Shown here: in pieces, positions 1 through 7,323 of the stretch
Layout: each line of letters opens with the position of its first letter
How positions within the stretch are numbered: position 1 is the first letter of the stretch
Assembly: GCA_016192825.1 (NCBI GenBank)
Contig: JACPTK010000070.1
Span: 1-53,078, forward strand
Origin: Betaproteobacteria bacterium
Lineage (GTDB): Bacteria > Pseudomonadota > Gammaproteobacteria > Burkholderiales > SG8-41
Reading direction: 5' to 3'
DNA length: 53,078 bases
Made by a program: the position numbers and the translations under genes
Notes under the pieces: generated by a model
Told to the model about the DNA's origin: nothing
Seen by the model: only the letters and a program-made list of their open reading frames with translations
Database searches by the model: none

Positions 1-71
1 CGCAAACGATGGATGAACCAGTAGCAAGTTCGTTCGTTGGCAATGATGTGACGGTAGTCGTAAAGCCCCAT
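1..71 (-). CDS. 5' end of an unidentified gene (runs off the window)
   Basis: A minus-strand ATG at 71-69 is preceded by a textbook ribosome binding site, GGAGGT, six bases upstream. The 23 codons that fit in the window (beginning MGLYDYRHII) are open. The start and its ribosome binding site are what support this as a real gene; 23 residues are too few to name a family, and I do not recognise it. It reads away from the MITE-like element and the parE fragment to its right. Confidence 0.45.
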   Translation of the reverse strand, partial: MGLYDYRHIIANERTCYWFIHRL

Positions 72-158
72 GAGAGCACCTCCAGGGCCTTACCCTACCA
101 GTGAGGTTCTTACCCATTAAGTGGAACGTTCCCTTTACGTATTGGTTATTCTCAGTAG

Positions 159-319
159 TGTCCGGTTGATCGAAAATCGGTTAATCGCAAGTGATTGACA
201 CGGCGTACAAATATGTCGATTTCAGTGTGTCACCGATTTCGACGTCGGGTCAAAAGCCGCCATGATTAATTTCAATCACTTGCGAGCAGAAAAATGCCAA
301 TTTTCGATTTAACCGGACA
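159..319. mobile_element. MITE-like element with about 45-bp imperfect terminal inverted repeats
   Basis: The left end (TGTCCGGTT then ATCGAAAAT) and the right end (ATTTTCGAT then AACCGGACA) are inverted copies. Inside them a second matching block, TCGCAAGTGATTGA, is also inverted. The whole unit is about 161 bp and has no room for a transposase, so it looks like a non-autonomous miniature element or the fused ends of a deleted IS. Flanks CAGTAG and CAGTGG are similar but not identical, so a target duplication is not proven. It lies next to the point where the parE fragment is broken. Confidence 0.55.
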
Positions 320-382
320 GCAGTGGGTTATTCTATCTACTCCGCACGTTCCTAAATCGTGCAGAACGGAATAGGAAGGCGA

Positions 383-547
383 AATTTGTCGAGCGTGGCC
401 GCCGATCGCCTCGTCCGCCGCGTTGCCGATCGCTTCCTGGATGATGTGGGTGGGGTCGGCGGTCCGGGTATACATCCCCGGGAGCCGCTGGACGGGCTCG
501 ATGCCCCGGAGTTTCTTGACTGAACTTTCGTCGTACCGTTTTGCCAT
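383..547 (-). pseudogene. parE: parE 5' fragment (topoisomerase IV subunit B), truncated
   Basis: The first 55 residues from the ATG at 547 match the N-terminus of proteobacterial ParE: MAKRYDESSV, then the EAI-NAADEA helix of the GHKL ATPase that carries the Mg/ATP-binding Asn, ending at GGHARQI. After that, homology stops and the frame runs on into unrelated sequence before a stop at 272. A full ParE is over 600 residues, so nearly all of the ATPase, TOPRIM and DNA-binding parts are missing. The usual Asp before the ATP-binding Asn is Gly here, consistent with decay. This is probably a displaced copy, because topoisomerase IV is essential and an intact copy should exist elsewhere. Confidence 0.75.
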
Positions 548-621
548 TCGCTTCGCGATCTCCGGATATGGGCCCCCGGGTATTTTAACTCTCTGTTAAT
601 CAAAGTACTAGTCCCCAATCC

Positions 622-668
622 GAGGGATGAGGGATGAGGGAGGGGGGAGGAGGGAGGAGAGATGAAGT
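622..668. repeat. purine-rich GGGATGA/GGAGGA tract
   Basis: A nearly pure purine run contains two GGGATGA units followed by AGGGAGG-type repeats. It lies in the short gap between the parE fragment and the VOC gene, about 110 bp upstream of that gene's start. No function can be assigned; it resembles slippage-prone low-complexity sequence. Confidence 0.4.
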
Positions 669-780
669 AGAACGAACTCCGTGACTTTACGACGTGCCGG
701 GTGACGAGCGGGTTGCGCGACGGATGACGCTCAAAGTTATACTTGCCGGCGACCCCGCCATAGCGGTAACGGAGGAAGCC

Positions 781-1365
781 ATGCCGGCCTTGCCCAAGTG
801 GGAACTGAGTCATATCGGCCTGTTCGTGACCGACATGGACCGGATGCGCGACTTCTACACCCGGCTCCTCGGCTTCTCGGTAATGGACGCGGGCGAGATG
901 GGGGACGCTCCGCGCCGCGTCCGCCTCACGTTCCTCAGCAAGGACCCGAAGGACCACCATCAGATCGTGCTCGTCTCCGGGCGCGAGCAGGGCACGCGGT
1001 CCACGGTCAACCAGATCACGTACCGCGTCGCCTCGCTGAAGGAGGTGAGGGCGATGCACGACCTCGCGGTCGCCAACAAGGTGGAGGGGGTCGACCCCGT
1101 GGACCACGGCAACGCCTGGTCGGTCTACTTCCTGGATCCCGAGGGCAACCGGCTCGAGTTCTTCTGCGACACGCCCTGGCACGTCCAGCAGCCCCACCGC
1201 GTGGCGCTCGACTTCTCGCTCTCCGACAAGGCGATCAGAGAGGCGACGCGCAGGCGTATCGCGAACGACCCGACATTGCTGCCGTTCGGGAAGTGGCGCG
1301 AGAAGAAGCGCCGCGAGCTGGGGCTCGCCGCATCTCGGCCGCGGCGGCAGCGCAAGCGGGCGTGA
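781..1365 (+). CDS. VOC-superfamily protein (extradiol dioxygenase/glyoxalase-like)
   Basis: A 194-residue protein with a vicinal-oxygen-chelate fold. The opening LSHIGLFVTDMDRMRDFY is the classic first beta-alpha unit with the metal-ligand His. A second His lies in KDHHQIVL, and a Glu in DPEGNRLEFF completes the two-His/one-Glu set used by type I extradiol dioxygenases. The tail after about residue 135 is basic and probably not part of the fold. I chose the ATG at 781 because GGAGG lies seven bases upstream; an ATG at 694 in the same frame adds 29 unlikely residues. The fold is secure; the substrate is not, although ring cleavage would fit the aromatic-acid context. Confidence 0.8.
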   Translation: MPALPKWELSHIGLFVTDMDRMRDFYTRLLGFSVMDAGEMGDAPRRVRLTFLSKDPKDHHQIVLVSGREQGTRSTVNQITYRVASLKEVRAMHDLAVANKVEGVDPVDHGNAWSVYFLDPEGNRLEFFCDTPWHVQQPHRVALDFSLSDKAIREATRRRIANDPTLLPFGKWREKKRRELGLAASRPRRQRKRA

Positions 1366-1384
1366 TGGCGGGGAAAGCCGCTGG

Positions 1385-1878
1385 CTACTGGAAGGCCTTG
1401 GGCACGCCCAGCACTTTCACCGGATCGGCATCCGGCCTCAGACCCATGAGCTTGATGAGTTCCGGCCGGATCTTGCTCCACTCCTGCCGGGCGAGCGCCT
1501 TGCCCGATTGCGTGCGGGCCTCGTCGAACAGCCGCTGGAACACGTAGTAGACGACGTGTGCTTCTTCCACGGTGCGCTTCGCGCCCCAGCGCTTGGCGGC
1601 AAGCACGCGCCACTTGCTGCCCGCCGGCACCACGGATTCTCCTTGCGCAGGCGCGCCACCAGGTCGGACGCCTGTTTCAGGACCTTGGCATCGGTCAGGA
1701 CCATCGGACGCTCTTCCTTGCTGATGTTGTGCAGCAGGTCGGTCGCGATGGCCAGCTTGCGGTCCGCGCGACGCAGCTTCATGTCCGTCGCCATCCGCTG
1801 CGCGAGCGCCGAGCATACCCGGTTGTGCAGGATGTCCTGCGACGGGTCCTTGAGCTGGCGCGCGGACGTTTCGATCAT
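1385..1878 (-). pseudogene. frameshifted HD-domain-like protein
   Basis: Two minus-strand frames together give one protein. The first, from ATG 1878 (MIETSARQLK), runs through ATDLLHNISKEERP to ARLRKENP. The reading then continues in a second frame as VVPAGSKWRVLAAKRWG to the end GVPKAFQ. The switch lies near 1635, in the bases encoding ENP-VV, and fits loss of a single base. The helix pattern with DLLHN resembles an HD phosphohydrolase core with Asn replacing the usual Asp, but this is a weak family call. Downstream of the switch, sequence composition still looks coding, so the lesion is recent or is a sequencing error. Confidence 0.55.
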
Positions 1879-2007
1879 GAAAATTCCCGCAGGTCTTGTT
1901 GAATCCTTTTCATTGGCTTTTCGCGACGGGCGGACCGCGGCGCGCTCCGAAATCGCAGCGGCAAAACCTTGTATACTTTTGTCGTTGATTCGTCCCTCGA
2001 GGCCCCC

Positions 2008-2952
2008 ATGATCGTCGACACGCACGTCCACATCTACAGCTTTCCGTCGTTTCGCGACCTGAGCAAGCACATCCGGACGATGGAGGACGCGATCGCGTTC
2101 CGCACGCGCTACCCCGACCTCTACCAGTGCAACAATACGGAGGCGCCGGTCGACAATACCGATGACCTCGTCGCCGACATGGACCGCAACGGAGTCGACT
2201 TCGCGCTGGTACAGGCGCGCGCGGGCTACGTGTCGAACGACCTCGTCGCGGCGGCGGCGAAGCGGCACCCGGCGCGCATGGTCGCGCTGGCGCGGGTGGG
2301 CCACGACCAGGAGGCGGCGGGCTATCACGAGGATCCCGGCCCGACCCGCGAGGCGGCGCCGGCCGAGCTCGAGCGCTGCCTGGGCTCGCTGGGGATGAAG
2401 GGCGTGGGCGAAACCTTCGTGCGGGCGCTCACCGATCACGTGAACCCGGAGAAGATTGCCAAGGACCTGTCCGGCATCATGCGCGTGGTGGAGAAGCACG
2501 GGGTGCCGATCCAGTTTCCGACCGCGTGGTCGCAGTTCCCGGGCGGCCTGTTCTACGGCGACCCGCTGTGGGCCGACGAGGTTGCGGCGCGCTTTCCGAA
2601 GGTGCCGGTCATCCTGACCAAGATGGGCCGGAGCATCACGCGCTATTTCGACAGCGCCATGACGGTGGCGATGCGCAACGTCAACATCCACTTCGACGTG
2701 GTCGGGACCAGCCCGCAGCACCTGCGCTTCGCCATCGACAAGCTCGGCGCCGACCGCATCCTGTTCGGCACGGACTGGTCGGCGACGTGGCGCTGGCTGA
2801 GCGTGCCGGCGACGCTGCACCAGATCCGCATGAAGGTCCTGGACGACGCGAAGCTGACCGGCGCGGAGCGCGAGCAAATACTCTGGAAAAACGCCGCGCG
2901 GCTGTTCAAGCTGGAATCGCACCTGCGGAGCGCGGCGAAGGCCGCGGCGTGA
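2008..2952 (+). CDS. amidohydrolase-family (metal-dependent TIM-barrel) hydrolase
   Basis: A 314-residue member of the amidohydrolase 2 family. The first strand carries the metal-binding DTHVHIY motif right after the start, and the C-terminal strand carries ILFGTDW with the catalytic Asp, followed by the usual helix with KNAARLF. Proteins of this family hydrolyse or decarboxylate ring acids and lactones in aromatic catabolism. The ATG at 2008 gives a normal N-terminus (MIVDTHVH); an ATG at 1969 would add 13 residues. No clear Shine-Dalgarno precedes 2008. It leads a plus-strand group with a Bug solute-binding protein and a molybdopterin oxidoreductase, suggesting uptake and breakdown of one substrate. 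The substrate cannot be read from sequence. Confidence 0.8.
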   Translation: MIVDTHVHIYSFPSFRDLSKHIRTMEDAIAFRTRYPDLYQCNNTEAPVDNTDDLVADMDRNGVDFALVQARAGYVSNDLVAAAAKRHPARMVALARVGHDQEAAGYHEDPGPTREAAPAELERCLGSLGMKGVGETFVRALTDHVNPEKIAKDLSGIMRVVEKHGVPIQFPTAWSQFPGGLFYGDPLWADEVAARFPKVPVILTKMGRSITRYFDSAMTVAMRNVNIHFDVVGTSPQHLRFAIDKLGADRILFGTDWSATWRWLSVPATLHQIRMKVLDDAKLTGAEREQILWKNAARLFKLESHLRSAAKAAA

Positions 2953-3024
2953 TGAGTCTGCGGTAAAAATCCTGTCCAATTCTTTTCGTCAGACGGGTTT
3001 TAACAACAGGCCGAGGAGGAAAAC

Positions 3025-4005
3025 ATGAACCGACGCAAATTGCTGGCATACGCACTGACCGCGGCGGCCGCGCTGTCGCCGCTCGGGGCCCACGCGCAGG
3101 CGCAATACCCCGCGAGGCCGATCCGGCTGGTCGTTCCCTTCCCGCCTGGGGGCGTGATGGACATCGTCGCCCGCCTGTGGTCGGGAAAGGTGGGGCCGTC
3201 GCTCGGCACGATCGTCGTGGACAACCGCGCCGGCGCGGGCGGCACCGTCGGCGCGGGAGAAGTCGCGCGCAGTCAGCCCGACGGCTACGCGATCCTGGTC
3301 GGCAACACCAGCACGCAGGTGCTCAACCCAGCGGTGATGAGCCGCCCGCCGTACAACCCGGTCAGGGACTTCGTGACGATCGACATCGTTGCGATCACGG
3401 CGACGTCGATCATGATTCACCCGTCGCTGCCCGCGCGCAACCTGAAGGAGCTCATCGCCTACGCCCGGGCGAACAAGGGCCGGCTGTCATACGGGTCGGC
3501 CGGGGCGGGGACCATCACGCACCTCGCCGGCGAGATGTTCAAGCAGCGCGCCGGCGGCCTCGAGATTCTGCACGTTCCGTACAAGGGCGTGGGCTTGGCC
3601 GTCAACGACCTCGTGAGCGGCTACATCCCGATGATGACGCCGAACGTGAACGCGCAGTTGCTCAACCTGCACGAAGCCGGGAAGGTGCGCATCCTGTCGG
3701 TGAATGCGCCGGCGCGCCTCAAGGCGGCTCCCGCCATACCGGCCACGATCGAGTTTTTGCCGGACATGATCGCGCAGCTGTTCATCGGGCTGTTTGTGCC
3801 GGCCGGAACGCCGCCCTCCGTCGTCGAGCGGATTTCGCAGGTTTCGCGCAGGGCGCTCGCCGATGAAAGCTTTCAGAAGACCCTGATCAAGTCCGGGTTC
3901 GAGCCGGTGCTGGACTCCAGCCCCGAGAAAGCGCAGCGCTTCGTCAACCAGGAGCACGACCGGCTCATGCCGGTGATCAAGGCCACGGGCTTCAAGCTCA
4001 ATTGA
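3025..4005 (+). CDS. Bug/TctC-family tripartite tricarboxylate transporter substrate-binding protein
   Basis: A 326-residue periplasmic binding protein. It has a Sec signal peptide (about residues 1-25, positive start, alanine-rich core, cleavage after AHA), then the family signature YPARPIRLVVPFPPGG, the ligand-loop region with DNRAGAGG and PDGYAILVGN, and the mid-domain HVPYKGVG block. GAGGAGG lies upstream of the ATG. Bug proteins bind carboxylated small molecules and often signal or work with TctAB-type permeases; no TctA or TctB gene is in the window. Its place between an amidohydrolase and a molybdopterin enzyme suggests it captures their substrate. Confidence 0.92.
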   Translation: MNRRKLLAYALTAAAALSPLGAHAQAQYPARPIRLVVPFPPGGVMDIVARLWSGKVGPSLGTIVVDNRAGAGGTVGAGEVARSQPDGYAILVGNTSTQVLNPAVMSRPPYNPVRDFVTIDIVAITATSIMIHPSLPARNLKELIAYARANKGRLSYGSAGAGTITHLAGEMFKQRAGGLEILHVPYKGVGLAVNDLVSGYIPMMTPNVNAQLLNLHEAGKVRILSVNAPARLKAAPAIPATIEFLPDMIAQLFIGLFVPAGTPPSVVERISQVSRRALADESFQKTLIKSGFEPVLDSSPEKAQRFVNQEHDRLMPVIKATGFKLN

Positions 4006-4084
4006 GCCGCGACGATGATCGGGGCGAGGCCGGCGGGATGCGGGATTGAGGCCGTGACGCGGCCGCCGTGACCGGAGTCCGCCC

Positions 4085-6244
4085 ATGACGACCCGGGTCA
4101 TTCCGACGACCTGCAGGGAATGTTCGGTCCGGTGCGGCGCACGCGTTTACGTCGACGGCGATCGCGTCGTGCGCATCACCGGGAATCCGGACCACCCGGG
4201 CTCGCGCGGCGCGTTCTGCGTGAAGGGCGTGAACGCGCCCATCGCAGCGCGCGAGCACGCGGATCGCCCGCTCCACCCGGTGCGCCGCGCCGGCGATCGC
4301 GGCGGGGGCAAGTGGCGGCGAATCTCGTGGGAAGAAGCGTTCGACGCCATCGCCGAGGGCATCGGTCGCATCAAGGCCGAATACGGCGCGACCGCGATCG
4401 CGGGCGCCGTGTCCAATCACTTCGTGAGCCGCGGTGTCGCGATGACGCAGCTCCTGCGCAGCATCGGCTCGCCGAATTACATGATCAACCAGGACCTGTG
4501 CCAGGGCTGCCGCTACACGGCCGCGCTGCTGACCGGCGCCGGCGCGCAGCCGGGCAGCGAGCTGCCGAAAGCGCGTTGCATTCTCGTGATCGGGAAGAGC
4601 CCGTCCGATTCGAGCGTGGTGCAATGGATGCACATCAAGAAAGCCAGAAAAGCCGGCGCGCAGCTCATCGTCGCGGACCCCCGGCGCACGCAGATCGCCA
4701 GGGCCGCGGACCCGTGGTTGCAGGTCAAGCCGGGCACCGATGCCGCGCTGGCGCTGTCGATGATCAACGTGATCTTCAGCGAGAGCCTGCAGGACCACGA
4801 GTTCGTCGCTAACTGGTGCACCGGGGCCGAGCGCTTGCGGGAGCGGGCGGCGCAATATCCGCCCGCGGTCGGCTCCGCGATTACCGGCGTGCCCGCCGAA
4901 GCCATCACGAAAGCAGCGCGGACTTTCGCCACGACGAAGCCCGGATGCCTCATTCTGGGACACGGAATCGACGCGCAGGCAAACGGCGTCAGGACCACGA
5001 TGGGGTTTCACGCGCTGCTTGCGCTCACAGGCAATCTCGACCGGGAAGGCACCAACCGTCCCGCCAAGCAGCAGAGCGGATTCCGCGACTACTTCGGCAT
5101 CATCGGCGACCCCGCGTTCCGGCTGCCCGGGGATATCGAGCGGACGATCATCGGAGGGGAACAGTATCCGCTCTGGTCCGGGCCCGACAGCTGGTCAAAG
5201 TCCTCGCACAACCCGTCGCTCCTGCGCGCCGTGTTGACCGGACGTCCCTACCCGGTCAGGGGACTCTACGTCAGCGGCGTGAACATCGTGTGCACGTATC
5301 CCGATATCCGGAACACGATCGCGGCGCTCCGGAAGCTGGATCTCCTGGTCGTGGCGACGGACCACGTCACGCCGACGGCGGAGCTGGCCGATTTCGTGCT
5401 TCCGAAGACGACGCTGCTCGAGGAAGAGGACGTGTCGGTGGACCAGAGCGCGCCCTGTCTTGCGGTGGTGCAGCGGGCGCTGCCCCCCAAGGGCGAAGCG
5501 CGAAGCGACGTCGATATTGCAGCCGGGCTCGTGAACGCGCTGCGCAGCAAGGGGCTGCTGGACTTCGAGCTTTTTCCCTGGAAGGGCCATCGGGACTTCA
5601 TCGACTTCCAGCTCGAGGGGAGCGGCGTCACCTTCGACGAGCTTTGCGCAAAGGGATATCGACCCATCGCCACGGGTTACGAGGAATACCGCAAGAAGGG
5701 GTTCAGAACGCCGAGCGGGAAGATCGAATTGTGCCCCGAGCGCCTGGAGAGGATCGGCCACGACCCGCTGCCCGGGCACGTTCCGCCCGGCTACTCGCAA
5801 CCGCCGGCGGGATTCGACCTCGTGCTCCTTACCGGAATTCGCAGCATGGCGTATCACCATTCCCGGTTCAGAAACCACGCGTGGGCGCGCAAGATCCAGG
5901 GCGCTCCGGAACTGCGGATCCATCCGAAGACCGCCGAGCGCCGCAACATCCGCCGGGATGACTGGGTTTGGGTCACGACGCCGGGCGCGTCCGGAAGGGC
6001 GTTGCTCAGGGCCTGGATTACCGAGGACGTTCCGGAGGACGTCGTCGCAACCGGCATGGGTTGGTGGTATCCGGAGATCCAGGGACCGGATCACGGCGCG
6101 CTCACCTTCAACATCGACGTCGCCATTCCCTATGGACCGCCCTGGGATCCGATCTCAGGTTCGGCGGAGGCGCGCAATACGGCCTGTCGAATCACTCGCG
6201 CCGAGCCGGACGAAATCCCCGGTATTCCCGGCATTGCCGGTTAG
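4085..6244 (+). CDS. molybdopterin (bis-MGD) oxidoreductase, DMSO-reductase superfamily
   Basis: A 719-residue catalytic subunit. An N-terminal [4Fe-4S] site is formed by C10-x2-C13-x3-C17-x27-C45. The LCQGC segment (C139 or C142) is a candidate Mo/W-ligand cysteine, and the final 120 residues form the usual MGD-binding domain. There is no Tat signal, so it should be cytoplasmic. No iron-sulfur beta subunit or membrane anchor lies next to it, which is unusual for a respiratory member. Monomeric cytoplasmic relatives include assimilatory nitrate reductase-like enzymes and acetylene hydratase, which has a similar length and an equivalent cysteine position as far as I recall. Function is therefore open: a stand-alone reductase/dehydrogenase or a hydratase-like enzyme. 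Confidence 0.85.
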   Translation: MTTRVIPTTCRECSVRCGARVYVDGDRVVRITGNPDHPGSRGAFCVKGVNAPIAAREHADRPLHPVRRAGDRGGGKWRRISWEEAFDAIAEGIGRIKAEYGATAIAGAVSNHFVSRGVAMTQLLRSIGSPNYMINQDLCQGCRYTAALLTGAGAQPGSELPKARCILVIGKSPSDSSVVQWMHIKKARKAGAQLIVADPRRTQIARAADPWLQVKPGTDAALALSMINVIFSESLQDHEFVANWCTGAERLRERAAQYPPAVGSAITGVPAEAITKAARTFATTKPGCLILGHGIDAQANGVRTTMGFHALLALTGNLDREGTNRPAKQQSGFRDYFGIIGDPAFRLPGDIERTIIGGEQYPLWSGPDSWSKSSHNPSLLRAVLTGRPYPVRGLYVSGVNIVCTYPDIRNTIAALRKLDLLVVATDHVTPTAELADFVLPKTTLLEEEDVSVDQSAPCLAVVQRALPPKGEARSDVDIAAGLVNALRSKGLLDFELFPWKGHRDFIDFQLEGSGVTFDELCAKGYRPIATGYEEYRKKGFRTPSGKIELCPERLERIGHDPLPGHVPPGYSQPPAGFDLVLLTGIRSMAYHHSRFRNHAWARKIQGAPELRIHPKTAERRNIRRDDWVWVTTPGASGRALLRAWITEDVPEDVVATGMGWWYPEIQGPDHGALTFNIDVAIPYGPPWDPISGSAEARNTACRITRAEPDEIPGIPGIAG

Positions 6245-6307
6245 AAGGGATTCGCAAAGCTTGCCGGGGCGGCCCTGGCTGCAACGGACAGGAACAAGGT
6301 GGCTCGG

Positions 6308-7285
6308 TCAGTCGAACGACAGCTTGCTTGCCTTCACCACCTTTCGCCATTTGGCGAGTTCCGCCTGGATGTGCCTGGCGAGTTCCTCCGGCGTGCTCAC
6401 GTCGGGGTCGGATCCCACGGCCGCGAGTTGCTGCGCCACCTTGGGCGTGCCGACCACCTTGGCGGTCGCGGCGTGGAGCTTCGAGATGACGTTCTTCGGC
6501 GTGCCGGCGGGCGCCAGGAGCGCGAACCACTGGACTGCCTCGTGACCGGGCAGCGTCTCGGCGACCGTCGGTAGTCCGGGAAATGTCTTCGAGCGTTTCT
6601 TGCCGCTGGTGGCGAGTGCTCTTAGTCGTCCCGTGCTCGTAAACGGCACCACGCCCGGGCCGCTGCCGAAGTACACCGACACTTCGCCGGCCACAGTCGC
6701 GGTAACTGCCGGACCGCCGCCCTTGTACGGCACGTGCACCATGTCCACGCGCGCGAGCAGCTTGAAAAGCTCGGCGGCCAGCTGCGCCATGGAACCGTTG
6801 CCGGCGGACGCGAAGTTGACCTGTCCCGGCCGGCTTTTGGCGAGCGCGATCAGGTCAGTGACCGATTTCACCGGCAGCGACGGATGCACGACGAGGACGT
6901 AATCGGAGGTGGCAACCAGGCCGATCGGCGCGAAATCCCTCACCGTGTCGTAAGCCAGCTTCGCCCCGGATGCCGGGAGGATCGCGTTCGGCGCCACGGT
7001 GCCCATCACCAGGGTATAGCCGTCGGGTGCAGCTCTCGCCCCCAGCTCGGTGCCGATCCGGCCGCTCGCGCCGCCGCGGTTGTCCACGATGACCTGCGTG
7101 CCCAGCTCCTCGGTAAGCGCCTGGGCGAGGATGCGGCCGGTCCCGTCGGTGCCGCCGCCTGGTGGCCAGGGCACGATCATCCGGATCGGCCTGGACGGAT
7201 ACGCCTGCGCGGCCGCCACGCCCGATACGAGGGCGAGCGCTGCCAGGACCAGAAGGGCCGCCGTCACGGTGGGCGCTGTTCTCAC
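6308..7285 (-). CDS. Bug/TctC-family solute-binding protein
   Basis: A 325-residue periplasmic binding protein with an alanine-rich signal peptide ending near VAAAQA, then YPSRPIRMIVPWPPGG, DNRGGASG, PDGYTLVMG and HVPYKGGGP. Translation starts at GTG 7285, preceded by AAGGAGGAAATC; the open frame extends further upstream but lacks such a site. It is the last gene of a minus-strand operon that starts with an amidohydrolase and includes a three-subunit molybdenum hydroxylase. It shares unusual blocks (APNAILPA, YFG-GP) with the Bug protein at 26,696, and both follow a CoxL-like gene, so the two arose by duplication of a CoxL-Bug block. Confidence 0.92.
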   Translation of the reverse strand: MRTAPTVTAALLVLAALALVSGVAAAQAYPSRPIRMIVPWPPGGGTDGTGRILAQALTEELGTQVIVDNRGGASGRIGTELGARAAPDGYTLVMGTVAPNAILPASGAKLAYDTVRDFAPIGLVATSDYVLVVHPSLPVKSVTDLIALAKSRPGQVNFASAGNGSMAQLAAELFKLLARVDMVHVPYKGGGPAVTATVAGEVSVYFGSGPGVVPFTSTGRLRALATSGKKRSKTFPGLPTVAETLPGHEAVQWFALLAPAGTPKNVISKLHAATAKVVGTPKVAQQLAAVGSDPDVSTPEELARHIQAELAKWRKVVKASKLSFD

Positions 7286-7323
7286 GATTTCCTCCTTGTT
7301 GAAATGGCCCGGGGCTGCGCCTC

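Noticed and set aside
1438-2979. 513-aa minus-strand open frame
   Set aside because: Most of it is the antisense of the amidohydrolase gene. Only its last part, from 1,878, belongs to a real (frameshifted) gene.
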